Shown in pieces: positions 35,103 through 44,490 of a DNA stretch of 64,000 bases (positions are counted from its first letter, which is position 1; every line of letters begins with the position of its first letter). The notes below the pieces were generated by a model. It did not search any database. It saw only the letters and a list, made by a program, of their open reading frames with translations, and was not told the origin of the DNA. Origin of the DNA: Mesorhizobium sp. M3A.F.Ca.ET.080.04.2.1. Its GTDB lineage: Bacteria > Pseudomonadota > Alphaproteobacteria > Rhizobiales > Rhizobiaceae. The translations under genes were made by a program, and so were the position numbers. Location: contig NZ_CP034451.1 in assembly GCF_003952525.1 (NCBI RefSeq), positions 5,866,501 to 5,930,500 on the forward strand. The letters are read 5' to 3'.

Positions 35103-36062
35103 GTGAGGGGCAGGGCCATAACCATGATCGGTATCGCCGCCGTGTTCGGCGCGATCTCGATCTTTGCCGCGGACTTCTGGGTCAAAAGCCAGGCAAAAGC
35201 CCAGTCCGAGGTCAGGGTGGTCTCCGTGCCATCGCCACAGGAACCCAAGGTCGAATTCAAGACCATCGTGGTGGCGAGCGCGCCGCTGCGCTACGGCATG
35301 GAACTCGGCCGATCCCAGCTCACCGAGATCCCGTGGCCGCAGGATTCCCTGCCGCAGGGCGCCTTTCCCACCATCGACAAGCTGCTAGCCGATGGCAGCC
35401 GCGTGGTTCTGTCGCCGATGGAAGTCAACGAGCCGGTGCTGCTCGCCAAACTGTCAGGGCCGAATGGGCGCGCGACGCTTTCCAACATGCTCTCGCCAGG
35501 GATGCGGGCCGTCACCATCCGCACGGACGAAATCGCAGGCGTCGGCGGCTTCATCACGCCTGGCGACCGGGTCGATGTCGTGCTGACCCGCGATGCCGGG
35601 GAAATCCAGGAAGTGGCCAAGAATGCACAGGGGGCGGCCGGATCCACGGTCACCTCCGAGATCGTCGTCTCCGACGCCAAGGTGCTTTCGGTCGGGCAGG
35701 GCGCTGACGAGCGCAAGACCGAGCCGAAGGTCGCCAATTCGGTGACCATCGAAGTGACCAATGAAGGGGCGCAAAAGGTGGCGCTGGCGCGCACCGTCGG
35801 CTCATTGTCGCTGTCCTTGCGATCCGCCGCCGACGCGAGCGCCAGCAACAGCGAGATCACCACCATCTCCTCCTTCGGCGGCTCGGTGGCGGCCAAGGCG
35901 CAGACTGCGGCCGGTTCCGTGATCGATGCCGTGGTGAAGGAGCCGGAGAAGCCGACGTTCCGCACGATCATCGTCACGCGCGGCACGAAGGCCGAGGAAT
36001 ACAAGGTTCCTGCCAGGCAAGCCGAGGAATACGAGGTTCCTTCCAAGGAACAAGAACAATAG
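35103..36062 (+). CDS. cpaB: Tad/Flp pilus assembly protein CpaB
   Basis: CpaB is a periplasmic or inner-membrane-anchored protein that stabilises the Tad secretin. The 319-residue product has one N-terminal membrane segment (about 8-25), a SAF-like domain (RYGMELGRSQLTEIPWP) and the RcpC-type block ALSRTV-like LSPGMRAVTIRTDEIAGVGGFITPGDRVDV. The start is a GTG at 35103; an ATG at 35124 after GGGGCAGG is equally possible. The C-terminus carries a tandem 30-bp repeat. It opens the cpa/tad operon; the gap to cpaC is 28 bases. The 225-base divergent region with parE holds the promoter. Confidence 0.93.
   Translation: MRGRAITMIGIAAVFGAISIFAADFWVKSQAKAQSEVRVVSVPSPQEPKVEFKTIVVASAPLRYGMELGRSQLTEIPWPQDSLPQGAFPTIDKLLADGSRVVLSPMEVNEPVLLAKLSGPNGRATLSNMLSPGMRAVTIRTDEIAGVGGFITPGDRVDVVLTRDAGEIQEVAKNAQGAAGSTVTSEIVVSDAKVLSVGQGADERKTEPKVANSVTIEVTNEGAQKVALARTVGSLSLSLRSAADASASNSEITTISSFGGSVAAKAQTAAGSVIDAVVKEPEKPTFRTIIVTRGTKAEEYKVPARQAEEYEVPSKEQEQ
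35991..36050 (+). repeat. In-frame 30-bp tandem repeat in cpaB
   Basis: Two copies of a 30-base unit (35991-36020 and 36021-36050) encode AEEYKVPARQ and AEEYEVPSKE at the end of CpaB. The copies differ at a few bases and the frame is kept, which looks like a fairly recent slippage duplication. Confidence 0.85.
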
Positions 36063-36090
36063 CCGGTGGGGACCGGCCGGGGACGGGACA

Positions 36091-37539
36091 ATGCCTGTGT
36101 TGAATGGAAAGCGGACGACGAGAGGGCTGCGCCTTCTGCGCGCAATGACAGCGGGGGCCTTCCTGGCGGCCGCCGGAATGCTTGCATTCGGCGCGCCGGC
36201 CGAGGCAAACAACGACGTCGTCTACGTCTCGGCGACCAAGAACGCCTCCATCAAGGTGGCCAAGGGCAAGCCGAAGACGATCATGACCAGCGCGGCCTTC
36301 TACCAGATCGTCATCGGCGATCCGGAGATCGCCAACGTCAACCCGCTGACCGACAAGTCCTTCTATGTGCTGGGCAACAATCTCGGCACCACTGGCATCG
36401 CGCTATTCGACCAGAACAAGCAGCTCGTCGGCACCATCGACATCGAGGTGACGCTGGATACCGAGCAGTTGGCCAACACGATCCGCGCCAGCGTGCCTGA
36501 CGCCAACATCAAGGTCGGGTCCGCCAATGGACGGGTGGTGCTGTCGGGGCAGGCCGAAGATGCGGTCGCGGCCGACAAGGCCAGCAAGATCGCCTCGCGC
36601 TTCTCCGGCAATGAAGAGGTGATCAACTCGGTCAACATCTCGTCTTCGCAGCAGGTGCAGCTCAATGTCCGCTTCGTCGAGATCAATCGCCAGGCCGGGC
36701 AGGATCTGGGCGCCAAATACGGCGCCAACTTCGCCGTCGGCCTCGGCGGCCGCGATGTCGTCATCGATCCCGGCACTGTGCCGACGGCCGGCACCGGCGA
36801 GATCATCGGCCGGCTGCTGTCCAACGGCGTGTCGATCGACATCGCCATCAAGGCGCTTGAGGAGCGCGGCCTGGCCCGACGGCTGGCCGAGCCGAACCTG
36901 ATCGCCCGCTCCGGCCAGACCGCGAGCTTCCTTGCCGGCGGCGAATTCCCGATCCCGGTCTCCGAGGACAACGGCAAGATCAGCGTCACCTACAAGAAAT
37001 ACGGCGTCGGCCTGGACTTCACGCCGACCGTTCTGAAGGACGGGCTGGTCAGCCTGGACATCGCACCGGAAGTGTCCTCGATCGATCCCTCCGCCTCCAT
37101 CGAGGTCAGCAGCGGCATTTCCATTCCGGCCTTCATCGTGCGCCGCGCCAAGACCTCGATCGACCTGAAGAACGGCCAGAGCTTCATGATCGCGGGTCTG
37201 CTGCAGTCGCAAAACGACATCACCACCTCACGCCTGCCGGGCCTCGGCAAGCTGCCGGTCCTGGGTCCGCTGTTCTCCTCCAAATCCTACCAGCGGCGCG
37301 AGACCGACCTGGTGATCATCGTCACGCCTTATCTGGTAAAGCCGGTCGACCCCTCGAAGAAGATGGTCGAGCCGACCGACGGCACCCAGCCTCCCAGCAA
37401 CGCCGACTATTTCCTCAACAACACCGAAGAGGTGAAGGCTTCGGACGCCAACAAGCCGATGGCATTCGCCGACGGCAGTGCTGCGCGCCCGGTGGCGGCC
37501 ACCACGTCCGGTCATTTCCTCGACCTGCCGAAGGATTGA
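36091..37539 (+). CDS. cpaC: Tad pilus secretin CpaC/RcpA
   Basis: The outer-membrane secretin of the Tad pilus. The 482-residue protein has a signal peptide (about 1-43, ending AEA), a pilus-assembly N-terminal domain of the T2SS-type (VVYVSATKNASIKVAKGK), a BON-like domain (ANTIRASVPDANIKVGSANGR), and a C-terminal secretin domain with SFMIAGLLQSQ and the terminal VIIVTPYLVKPV signature. Length and order are typical. It precedes the small lipoprotein gene with only three bases between stop and start. Confidence 0.95.
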   Translation: MPVLNGKRTTRGLRLLRAMTAGAFLAAAGMLAFGAPAEANNDVVYVSATKNASIKVAKGKPKTIMTSAAFYQIVIGDPEIANVNPLTDKSFYVLGNNLGTTGIALFDQNKQLVGTIDIEVTLDTEQLANTIRASVPDANIKVGSANGRVVLSGQAEDAVAADKASKIASRFSGNEEVINSVNISSSQQVQLNVRFVEINRQAGQDLGAKYGANFAVGLGGRDVVIDPGTVPTAGTGEIIGRLLSNGVSIDIAIKALEERGLARRLAEPNLIARSGQTASFLAGGEFPIPVSEDNGKISVTYKKYGVGLDFTPTVLKDGLVSLDIAPEVSSIDPSASIEVSSGISIPAFIVRRAKTSIDLKNGQSFMIAGLLQSQNDITTSRLPGLGKLPVLGPLFSSKSYQRRETDLVIIVTPYLVKPVDPSKKMVEPTDGTQPPSNADYFLNNTEEVKASDANKPMAFADGSAARPVAATTSGHFLDLPKD

Positions 37540-37542
37540 TTG

Positions 37543-37815
37543 ATGCGCCCGCTCGTTTCCATTGCGCTCCTGTCCATCGGCCTTCTCGTCGGCTGCACCA
37601 GCGACGACTATGTGCGAACCGAGGGGGTGACGCCGGCGGCCGGCAACGCGCAGGCGTCCAACACCGTCTTGCAGATGGTGGATCCCTGGCAGAACGGCGT
37701 TCAGAACACCAGGCTACTGGTGCCGGCGCAGCGCAGCAGTTCCACGACGAGTTCCGCCGCCCAGGCGGCCGGCGCACAGAGCGCTCAGGCGTCGGCATCG
37801 ACGACATCCAATTGA
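37543..37815 (+). CDS. Small lipoprotein in the CpaD position
   Basis: A 90-residue lipoprotein with signal and lipobox LLVGC (Cys about 19). The mature part is Ser/Ala/Gln/Thr rich and low complexity after a short conserved stretch (TVLQMVDPWQNGVQNTRLLVPAQ). It lies exactly where other Tad clusters encode CpaD, an outer-membrane lipoprotein of roughly 200 residues, but it is less than half that size. The ATG at 37543 follows AAGGA. The pilotin-like role is inferred from position and lipidation. Rhizobial clusters often have such a short protein here. Confidence 0.8.
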   Translation: MRPLVSIALLSIGLLVGCTSDDYVRTEGVTPAAGNAQASNTVLQMVDPWQNGVQNTRLLVPAQRSSSTTSSAAQAAGAQSAQASASTTSN

Positions 37816-37828
37816 TGGGCTGACGACC

Positions 37829-39043
37829 ATGGCATCGGGCACCAAGACCAAGAAGATCCTACTCGCGTCGACCGACAGGGCGTTCCTGCAGGACACGCGC
37901 ACGGCCTTCGCTGCCTCAGAAGTCATCGAGCTTCTCACGGTGGACAAGAGCGTCAACGAGCTTCGCGGCGAGGTCCAGGAGACCGATTTCGGCGCCGTCA
38001 TCGTCGACATGGATGCGGCCAAGCTCGAGGAGATCGAGTCGCTGCAGCGCATCATGCGGCGGCTCGAAGGCCGGGTCCCGGTGGTGGTCGTCACCCAGGA
38101 GTTCAACGCGGCCGCGGTGCGCATCCTGGTGCAGCTCAAGGTCGCCGATTTCCTCGTCAAGCCGATCACCACGGCCGATCTGGTGCGCTCGGTCATCCGG
38201 GCGCTGCAGGGGCCGGGTCGGGAGGAAAACACCGAGTCGCAGATCTATACCTTCATGCCTGCCGCCGGCGGCGTCGGCACCACGACGCTGGCCCTGCAGA
38301 CGGCGTTCCAGCTGCACCATTCGGTAACGCGCGGCGCCTCGACCTGCGTGGTCGACCTCAACTTCCAGCAGGGCGCCTGCGCGGAATATCTCGATCTGGA
38401 GCCGCGCTTCGACATCACCGAAATCGAGAACCAGCCGGAGCGCCTCGACCGGCAGCTGCTCGACGTGATGCTCTCCAAGCACGCGAGCGGGCTTTGCGTG
38501 CTGGCAGCACCCACGCGCCCCTCTGAAATGCGCTCGTTCAAGACCGATGTCGTGGTGCGCATGCTCGACCTGGTCTCGGCGTATTTCGACAATGTCGTCA
38601 TCGACATGCCGCGCACCTGGTTCCCGTGGACGGAGACGGTGCTGCTCGGTTCGAACAAGCTCTACATCGTTGCCGAGATGACCGTGCCGTGCCTGCGCCA
38701 CACGCAGCGCCTCATCCAGGCGATCTACGAGACCGCCGGCAAGGAAGTGAAGCCCAATGTCATCGTCAACCGCTTCGAGCAGAAGATGTTCGACAGCGGC
38801 ATCAAGCAGGCGGACGTCGAGGAGATCCTGGGCGAGCATTTCGTCGGCGGCATCTCCAACAACTACCGGCTGGTGCGCGAGGCTGTCGACCGTGGCGTGC
38901 CGCTGCACGACATCGATCCCAATGCCAATGTCGTCAACGACTTGAAGAAGATCATCCTGCCCGAAGAGGCCGTCGCGACGACCACCAGGTCGAAATCGCT
39001 GTTCGATCTCGGCAGGGGCCTGCTGAAGAGGAAGGCAGGATGA
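37829..39043 (+). CDS. cpaE: Tad pilus localisation ATPase CpaE
   Basis: The 404-residue protein has an N-terminal atypical receiver-like domain (about 8-125) and a C-terminal MinD/ParA-type ATPase starting with the deviant Walker A MPAAGGVGTTTLA (about 146-158). In Caulobacter CpaE positions the pilus machinery at the pole. The receiver part keeps VIVDMDAAKLEE as the possible phospho-acceptor region. Its stop overlaps the cpaF start as ATGA. Confidence 0.94.
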   Translation: MASGTKTKKILLASTDRAFLQDTRTAFAASEVIELLTVDKSVNELRGEVQETDFGAVIVDMDAAKLEEIESLQRIMRRLEGRVPVVVVTQEFNAAAVRILVQLKVADFLVKPITTADLVRSVIRALQGPGREENTESQIYTFMPAAGGVGTTTLALQTAFQLHHSVTRGASTCVVDLNFQQGACAEYLDLEPRFDITEIENQPERLDRQLLDVMLSKHASGLCVLAAPTRPSEMRSFKTDVVVRMLDLVSAYFDNVVIDMPRTWFPWTETVLLGSNKLYIVAEMTVPCLRHTQRLIQAIYETAGKEVKPNVIVNRFEQKMFDSGIKQADVEEILGEHFVGGISNNYRLVREAVDRGVPLHDIDPNANVVNDLKKIILPEEAVATTTRSKSLFDLGRGLLKRKAG

Positions 39044-40461
39044 GCAGCCGCTTTTCCACCCTGCAGAACCGTGACGCGCGCCCGCAGCGGCCGCCGGAAC
39101 CGATGCCCGTCACGCATCACGCCGTGGTCATTCCGACGACCCGCAAGCCTGCGGCGCCAAAACCGGAAGCAGCCCCGGCAAAAAGCGCCAACAAGGTGCT
39201 CGACGCGCGCGTGCGCATCCACCGCATGCTGCTCGAGGAGATCAACCTCGTCGCGCTGGAGCGGCTGCCGAAAGAGGAGATGCGCCGCCAGGTGCACGAT
39301 TTCGTCTCCGAAAAGACGCGCCAGGAGCGGATGGCGATCAACACCGCCGAGCTCGAAGCACTGGTCGACGACATCGTCGACGAAATGGTCGGCCTCGGTC
39401 CGCTGGAGCCGCTGCTCAAGGACCCCGAGATCAACGATATCCTGATCAACGGCCACCAGAACTGTTTCGTCGAGCGGCGCGGCAAGCTGCAGCAGGTGAA
39501 TATCCCGTTCAAGGACGAGGCGCATCTGCTTCGAATCATAAACAAAATCGTTGCGGCGGTCGGCCGGCGAGTCGATGAATCGCAGCCGATGGTCGACGCG
39601 CGCATGCTCGACGGCTCGCGCTTCAACGCGGCTATCCGACCCGTGGGCGTCGACGGACCTTTGGTGTCGATCCGCAAATTCTCCAAGAACAAGCTCGGCC
39701 TGCACAAGCTGGTCGAATTCGGCGCCATCACCCAGAACATGGCCGAGGTGCTGGCGGCGGCCGTGCATGCCCGCAAGACGACCATCATCTCCGGCGGCAC
39801 CGGCACCGGCAAGACGACGATGCTCAATGCGCTGTCGGCGTTCATTCCCGAGGACGAGCGCCTGATCACCATCGAGGACGCCGCCGAGCTGCAATTGCAG
39901 CAGCCGCATGTCGCGCGCATGGAGACACGACCCGCCAATATCGAAGGCCACGGCGAGCTGAAGCAGCGCGACCTGGTCAAGAACGCGCTGCGCATGCGCC
40001 CCGACAGGGTCATCCTCGGCGAATGCCGCGGCGAGGAAGCATTCGACATGCTGCAGGCGATGAACACCGGCCATGAAGGCTCGATGGCGACGATCCACGC
40101 CAACACGCCGCGCGATGCGATCTCGCGACTGGAGCAGATGCTCGGCATGACCGGCATGCCGATGACGGTGCAGTCGATCCGCAGCCAGATCGCCAGCGCC
40201 CTCGACATCATCGTCCAGCTGACGCGCCTCTCCGACGGCAAGCGCAAGGTGACCAGCGTCGCAGAGGTGACGGGCATGGAAGGCGACGTGATCCAGATGC
40301 AGGAGATCTTCCGCTTCGTGCGCACCGGCATGGAGGCCGACGGCAAGATCATCGGCCATTTCGAAGCGACAGGCATCCGCCCGCGCTTCCTCGAGGACCT
40401 GCGCAACATGGGCATCGAATTCCCGGGCAGATATTTCGAGCCCGGCCGGCCACAGGAGTAG
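39040..40461 (+). CDS. cpaF: Tad pilus assembly ATPase CpaF/TadA
   Basis: The hexameric secretion ATPase that powers pilin extension and retraction. The product is 473 residues from the ATG at 39040, which overlaps the cpaE stop; the longer open frame upstream lies within cpaE and is not used. It has Walker A ISGGTGTGKTT (Lys258), the Asp box ERLITIEDAAEL, Walker B LRMRPDRVILGECRGEE and the His box motif MNTGHEGSMATIHANTPRDA. All motifs of the type II/IV secretion ATPase family are present. Confidence 0.96.
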   Translation: MSSRFSTLQNRDARPQRPPEPMPVTHHAVVIPTTRKPAAPKPEAAPAKSANKVLDARVRIHRMLLEEINLVALERLPKEEMRRQVHDFVSEKTRQERMAINTAELEALVDDIVDEMVGLGPLEPLLKDPEINDILINGHQNCFVERRGKLQQVNIPFKDEAHLLRIINKIVAAVGRRVDESQPMVDARMLDGSRFNAAIRPVGVDGPLVSIRKFSKNKLGLHKLVEFGAITQNMAEVLAAAVHARKTTIISGGTGTGKTTMLNALSAFIPEDERLITIEDAAELQLQQPHVARMETRPANIEGHGELKQRDLVKNALRMRPDRVILGECRGEEAFDMLQAMNTGHEGSMATIHANTPRDAISRLEQMLGMTGMPMTVQSIRSQIASALDIIVQLTRLSDGKRKVTSVAEVTGMEGDVIQMQEIFRFVRTGMEADGKIIGHFEATGIRPRFLEDLRNMGIEFPGRYFEPGRPQE

Positions 40462-40464
40462 CCG

Positions 40465-41430
40465 GTGTTCGACGGATTCAGCCCGGTCTATGTCGTCTAC
40501 GCCGCGGCGGCCCTTACCGGCATCATGATCGCCGAAGGCTGCTACCTGCTCTATGCCGGCCGCAGCGACAAGCGCAAGGCCATCAACCGCCGCATGAAGC
40601 TGCAGGAAAACAAGATCAGCCAGGAACAGGTGCTGATCCAGTTGCGCAAGGAACGAGGCGTCGAAGGCGGCAGCTTCGTGCTTTCCGTCGATCGGTTTCG
40701 CGCCTTGCGCATGCAGTCCGGCATGATCATGCCGCTGCCCAAATTCCTTACGATCACCTCGGGAATAGCGTTCGCGCTCGCGCTCCTCGCCGTCTGGAAG
40801 GGCTTGCCCCTGCTGTTCGGACTTGTCCTGCTCCTGGTGCTAGTGCCCGTGTTGCCGGTGATGGCGATGCGAACGCTGCGCAAGCGCCGTCACAAGAGGT
40901 TCGGCATGCAGTTGCCGGAGGCGCTGGAACTGATCACGCGCGGCCTGAAAGCCGGCCATCCGGTGCCGGTGGCGATTGCCATGGTGGCGCGCGAAATGGG
41001 CGATCCGATCGGCACCGAGTTCGGCGTCGTCGCCGACGAGGTCACCTATGGCTCCGACCTGGTTTCGGCGCTCAACAATCTGTTCGACCGGGTCGGCCAT
41101 GAGGACCTGCCGCTGTTCGTCACCGCCGTATCCATCCAGAACAGTTCGGGCGGCAACCTGCGCGAAATCCTCGACGGGCTGTCGTCGACAATCCGCGAGC
41201 GCGGCAAGCTGCGCCGCAAGGTGCGCGCCATTTCGACCGAGGGCCGCATGTCGGCCTACATCCTGACCGCCGTGCCGGCGCTGCTGTTCACCGCCATCAT
41301 GGTGCTGATGCCGCAATTCTACCGGGATGTCTGGGGTGTGCCGAAGACCTGGTACATGCTGGGCGGTTCGGTGTTCTGGCTGATGCTGGGTAACGCGGCC
41401 ATGTTCAAGATGTCGAATTTCCGGTTCTGA
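40465..41430 (+). CDS. tadB: Tad pilus inner-membrane platform protein TadB
   Basis: The 321-residue protein has a GspF-type (T2SSF) domain, with membrane helices near 8-28, 90-130, 265-285 and 300-318 and the conserved LPEALELITRGLKAGHPVPVAI region. It forms the inner-membrane platform with TadC. It starts with GTG at 40465 after AGGAG, three bases past the cpaF stop. The next gene starts one base after its stop. Confidence 0.94.
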   Translation: MFDGFSPVYVVYAAAALTGIMIAEGCYLLYAGRSDKRKAINRRMKLQENKISQEQVLIQLRKERGVEGGSFVLSVDRFRALRMQSGMIMPLPKFLTITSGIAFALALLAVWKGLPLLFGLVLLLVLVPVLPVMAMRTLRKRRHKRFGMQLPEALELITRGLKAGHPVPVAIAMVAREMGDPIGTEFGVVADEVTYGSDLVSALNNLFDRVGHEDLPLFVTAVSIQNSSGGNLREILDGLSSTIRERGKLRRKVRAISTEGRMSAYILTAVPALLFTAIMVLMPQFYRDVWGVPKTWYMLGGSVFWLMLGNAAMFKMSNFRF

Positions 41431-41431
41431 G

Positions 41432-42397
41432 ATGATGGAAGACGCGATCCGCTTCCTGGCTTCGCTCGCGCCGACATCGCTGATGCCGGTGGCGGTGCTC
41501 TTGCTGGTCCTGGGCGGCGGCGCGATGGCCTGGCCGCTCGTCGTTGCCAAGGGCGACCGGGGCGAAGTCAAGCGACGGCTGAAGGTCGAGGCGAGCCAGC
41601 CGGTCGAGGTCGAGCCGACGACCAGGAAGAATTCCAGCGCCGTGCGCGAGAAGGCGGTGAAGCGGGCGCAGGAGTTCTATGCCAAGAGCGATCCGGAGAA
41701 CGTCGCCCGGCTGCGGCTGAAGCTCATCCAAGCCGGCTACATGGATCCGCGCGCCGTCGGCATGTTCTTCCTGATCCGTTTTGCCGCCCTGGTCGGCGCG
41801 GCACTTGGTGCGTTCGTGGTCAACCACTGGGCGGCCAGCGCCGAGTCCAGCATGACCAGCCGCTGGACCCTCGTCATCCTGTCGGGCGCGGGCGGCTATT
41901 TCCTGCCCGGACTGGTGCTGACGCAGAAGGTGCGGGAGAAGATGCGCGAATACCGCAACGGCTTCCCCGACTTCATGGACCTGATGATCGTCTGTTCGGA
42001 TGCCGGCATGAGCATGGAGGCCGGCATCGAGCGCGTTTCGAAAGAGCTCGGCAAGACCTATCCGTCGCTCAGCCAGAACCTGCAGCTGGTGTCGCTGGAA
42101 CTCAGGGCCGGCCGCAGCCTCGACGACGCGCTGAAAGCGCTGGCGGACCGCCTCAGCCTCGATGAGGTCCGATCTTTCGCGACGCTGCTGCAGCAGTCCA
42201 AGGAACTCGGCACCAGCCTGTCGGGCGCGCTGCGCGTCTTCTCCGACGAGATGCGTCACAAGCGTATGTCGCTCGCCGAGGAGAAGGCGCATGCCCTGCC
42301 GGCCAAGATGTCGGTGCCGGTAACGGTCTGCATCCTGCCGGTGGTGCTGATGGTCGCCATCATCCCGATCATCGTGAAGCTGACGGCGGCGCATTGA
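41432..42397 (+). CDS. tadC: Tad pilus inner-membrane platform protein TadC
   Basis: Second T2SSF-type platform protein, 321 residues. It has membrane helices near 22-40, 110-130, 145-165 and 295-315, and the conserved FPDFMDLMIVCSDAGMSMEAGI block. ATGs at 41432 and 41435 are both possible. It follows tadB with one base between and precedes tadD by about 170 bases. Confidence 0.94.
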   Translation: MMEDAIRFLASLAPTSLMPVAVLLLVLGGGAMAWPLVVAKGDRGEVKRRLKVEASQPVEVEPTTRKNSSAVREKAVKRAQEFYAKSDPENVARLRLKLIQAGYMDPRAVGMFFLIRFAALVGAALGAFVVNHWAASAESSMTSRWTLVILSGAGGYFLPGLVLTQKVREKMREYRNGFPDFMDLMIVCSDAGMSMEAGIERVSKELGKTYPSLSQNLQLVSLELRAGRSLDDALKALADRLSLDEVRSFATLLQQSKELGTSLSGALRVFSDEMRHKRMSLAEEKAHALPAKMSVPVTVCILPVVLMVAIIPIIVKLTAAH

Positions 42398-42568
42398 GTA
42401 TTCAGCTAAAGCCGACCTGAGCCGAGCCAAGGCGCGCCCGGCGGCGCTGGTTAACGCATCCTTTGCCCGCAACCGAATTTTAGGCGCATTTCGGCACCGA
42501 AGTTTAATCGCTGTCCTTTATGGTCATTGGTGAAGAACGACCCGGCAAATCGGGCGATGGGGCAGGGC

Positions 42569-43042
42569 ATGCGTCACAGACTATCCACGGCAGCGGCCGC
42601 GCTGGCTGCGGTTCTCCTGGTCACCGGCTGCACGACCGACAACAACGTCGATACCACCAAAACCACCGCCATCCAGCCGAAGGCAAAGGACGTTAGCGCC
42701 ACCGATCTCGCTGAGGGCAAGGCGCAGTTCCGCGAGGCGAATTTCGGCCTTGCCGAACAGCATTTCCGCAAGGCGGTGGAACTCAGGGCTGACAATGCGG
42801 AAGCCTGGATGGGCCTCGCAGCCTCCTATGACGAACTCGGCCGTTTCGATTTCGCCGACCGCGCCTATGCCCAGTTGCTGAGGGTTGCCGGGCGCAAGCC
42901 GCAGATCGTCAACAACATGGGCTATTCGCAGCTCCTGCGCGGCAACAAGAAGAAGGCCAGGGCGCTGCTGCTCGAGGCCCGCGCCGGCATGGCCGACCAG
43001 ACCGTCGTCAACGCCAATCTGGCGCTGCTCGACAAGAGCTGA
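42569..43042 (+). CDS. tadD: Tad pilus TPR lipoprotein TadD
   Basis: The product is about 157 residues from the ATG at 42569, which follows GGGGCAGG; starts at 42527 (GTG) and 42557 are also in frame. It has a lipoprotein signal with lipobox LVTGC. Three tetratricopeptide repeats follow (LAEGKAQFREANFGLAEQHF, AWMGLAASYDELGRFDFADRA, NNMGYSQLLRGNKKKARALL). TadD is thought to help assemble the Tad secretion channel. It is the last gene of the cluster; no TadE, TadF or TadG follows. Confidence 0.9.
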   Translation: MRHRLSTAAAALAAVLLVTGCTTDNNVDTTKTTAIQPKAKDVSATDLAEGKAQFREANFGLAEQHFRKAVELRADNAEAWMGLAASYDELGRFDFADRAYAQLLRVAGRKPQIVNNMGYSQLLRGNKKKARALLLEARAGMADQTVVNANLALLDKS

Positions 43043-43305
43043 TCACCCGCGCGGGCTCAGTGTTCGATGCAACCGACCGCCTCAGAAATCTGCTTTGCGG
43101 TCACTTCCAGACGCAGGGTCGGTATGCGCCTTCCTGGAGATTGTCCCAGGACAGTTCAGCCGCGCGGGCATTTCGGCCACCACGTCGACCGTTTGTAAAC
43201 CCTTTATCGAGGTGGGGCCGAAGCGCTCGCTGAAAACGGTTTGCGCGCGCCGCTGGCGACTTACAATACAGGGGGCGACGACCCGCAAAAGGCAGTTCTT
43301 CACCG

Positions 43306-44484
43306 ATGTTGGATTTCAGTTCGCTTCTGCTCGCGGCGGCGCTGTCGGGCACATGCCTCAGCGTTACCATGCTTGCGATCTGGTTCACCACGCCGCGGGC
43401 GCGTTTCGTTCTGACAGTCGCGTGCGGCATGCTCATCCTGGTTGTCCATGTCGTCCTGTTCTGGCGCTATACCAGGGATGCCGGCCCATGGCTCTGCCAG
43501 GCCGTGCTCGCGCTGCTCACGCTGGGGTTCCTGATCCTCTGCCTGTCGGCCATGCAGTATCTCGGCTATCGTGGCTTTCGTCGCGCCGTCATCCCGGCGC
43601 TCGTGGCGATGGGCGCCTGTGCGATCGTCACGTTTTTCGGCTTCGACGGCGTCGGCTTCCAGATCACCTATGCGGCGGTGACGGCGTTGCTCGCGGCGAT
43701 CGGAATCATGTTCTGGTCGAGAGGCGACCAGGACCGCCGGATCCTGCTGGTCGTCTCCTTCCTGAGCGGGGTCTGCGGCATTTCCTTCGCGCTTTGCGGG
43801 CTGGTGTTGCTCGTCCAAGGACAATGGGTCCTTGGCGCCGCGCCCGACAACTGGGCGGAGCAATTGAACTCCGTCGTCGCGGTCGCGTGCATGACCGGCC
43901 TCGGAGCGCTGACGCTTTCGTTGCATCACCTGCAGGCGCAGATCGAGCTCAAGGCCGAGACGCTGACCGATCCGTTGACCGGCCTGATGAACCGGCGCGC
44001 GCTGAACGAGCTCTACGGCGAGCGGAGCTTCGGTCCCTTCATGGCCATCGCCATGTTCGACCTCGATCATTTCAAGACCACGAACGACGTCTACGGCCAT
44101 CCAGTCGGCGACCAGGTTCTGTGTCGCTTCGCGGCTGTGATCAGGAAATACGGCAGAACGGGCGTCGACGCCTTCCGTCTGGGCGGTGAGGAATTCGCAG
44201 TGGTGATGTCGCGCATGACCCCTGAAAAGGCCCACGACATGGCAAGCCGGATCGGCGTCGCCTTCGGCACGGAGGTCGTCGCCACACATCGCGGTCCGCT
44301 GCGCAGCAGCGTCAGCGGCGGCATGGGTTTTGGCGCGGTGGCTGGTCGGCCGCTGGACGAGGTGCTGGCCGAGGCCGACGCCGCGCTCTATGCCGCCAAG
44401 CGCGGCGGGCGCAACCGCGTCGTCATCGCCACCGAGGCTGAGCCGGGCCAGCCCGATACCGGGCCGGCCCTGCGTTCGGCCTGA
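43306..44484 (+). CDS. Membrane-bound diguanylate cyclase
   Basis: The 392-residue protein has six or seven N-terminal membrane helices (about 5-205) and a C-terminal GGDEF domain. The signature is LGGEEF (293-297), with the metal-binding MFDLDHFK upstream and DAALYAAKRGGRNR at the end, so the domain looks catalytically intact and should make cyclic di-GMP. The inhibitory-site RxxD motif is not present at the usual place. There is no EAL domain. It lies 263 bases after tadD. A link between c-di-GMP and the Tad pilus is plausible but only positional. Confidence 0.92.
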   Translation: MLDFSSLLLAAALSGTCLSVTMLAIWFTTPRARFVLTVACGMLILVVHVVLFWRYTRDAGPWLCQAVLALLTLGFLILCLSAMQYLGYRGFRRAVIPALVAMGACAIVTFFGFDGVGFQITYAAVTALLAAIGIMFWSRGDQDRRILLVVSFLSGVCGISFALCGLVLLVQGQWVLGAAPDNWAEQLNSVVAVACMTGLGALTLSLHHLQAQIELKAETLTDPLTGLMNRRALNELYGERSFGPFMAIAMFDLDHFKTTNDVYGHPVGDQVLCRFAAVIRKYGRTGVDAFRLGGEEFAVVMSRMTPEKAHDMASRIGVAFGTEVVATHRGPLRSSVSGGMGFGAVAGRPLDEVLAEADAALYAAKRGGRNRVVIATEAEPGQPDTGPALRSA

Positions 44485-44490
44485 ACGCGC

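Noticed and set aside
38863..40359. Minus-strand open frame of 498 codons opposite cpaF
   Set aside because: Antisense shadow with His/Asp/Arg-rich composition; cpaF carries all ATPase motifs.
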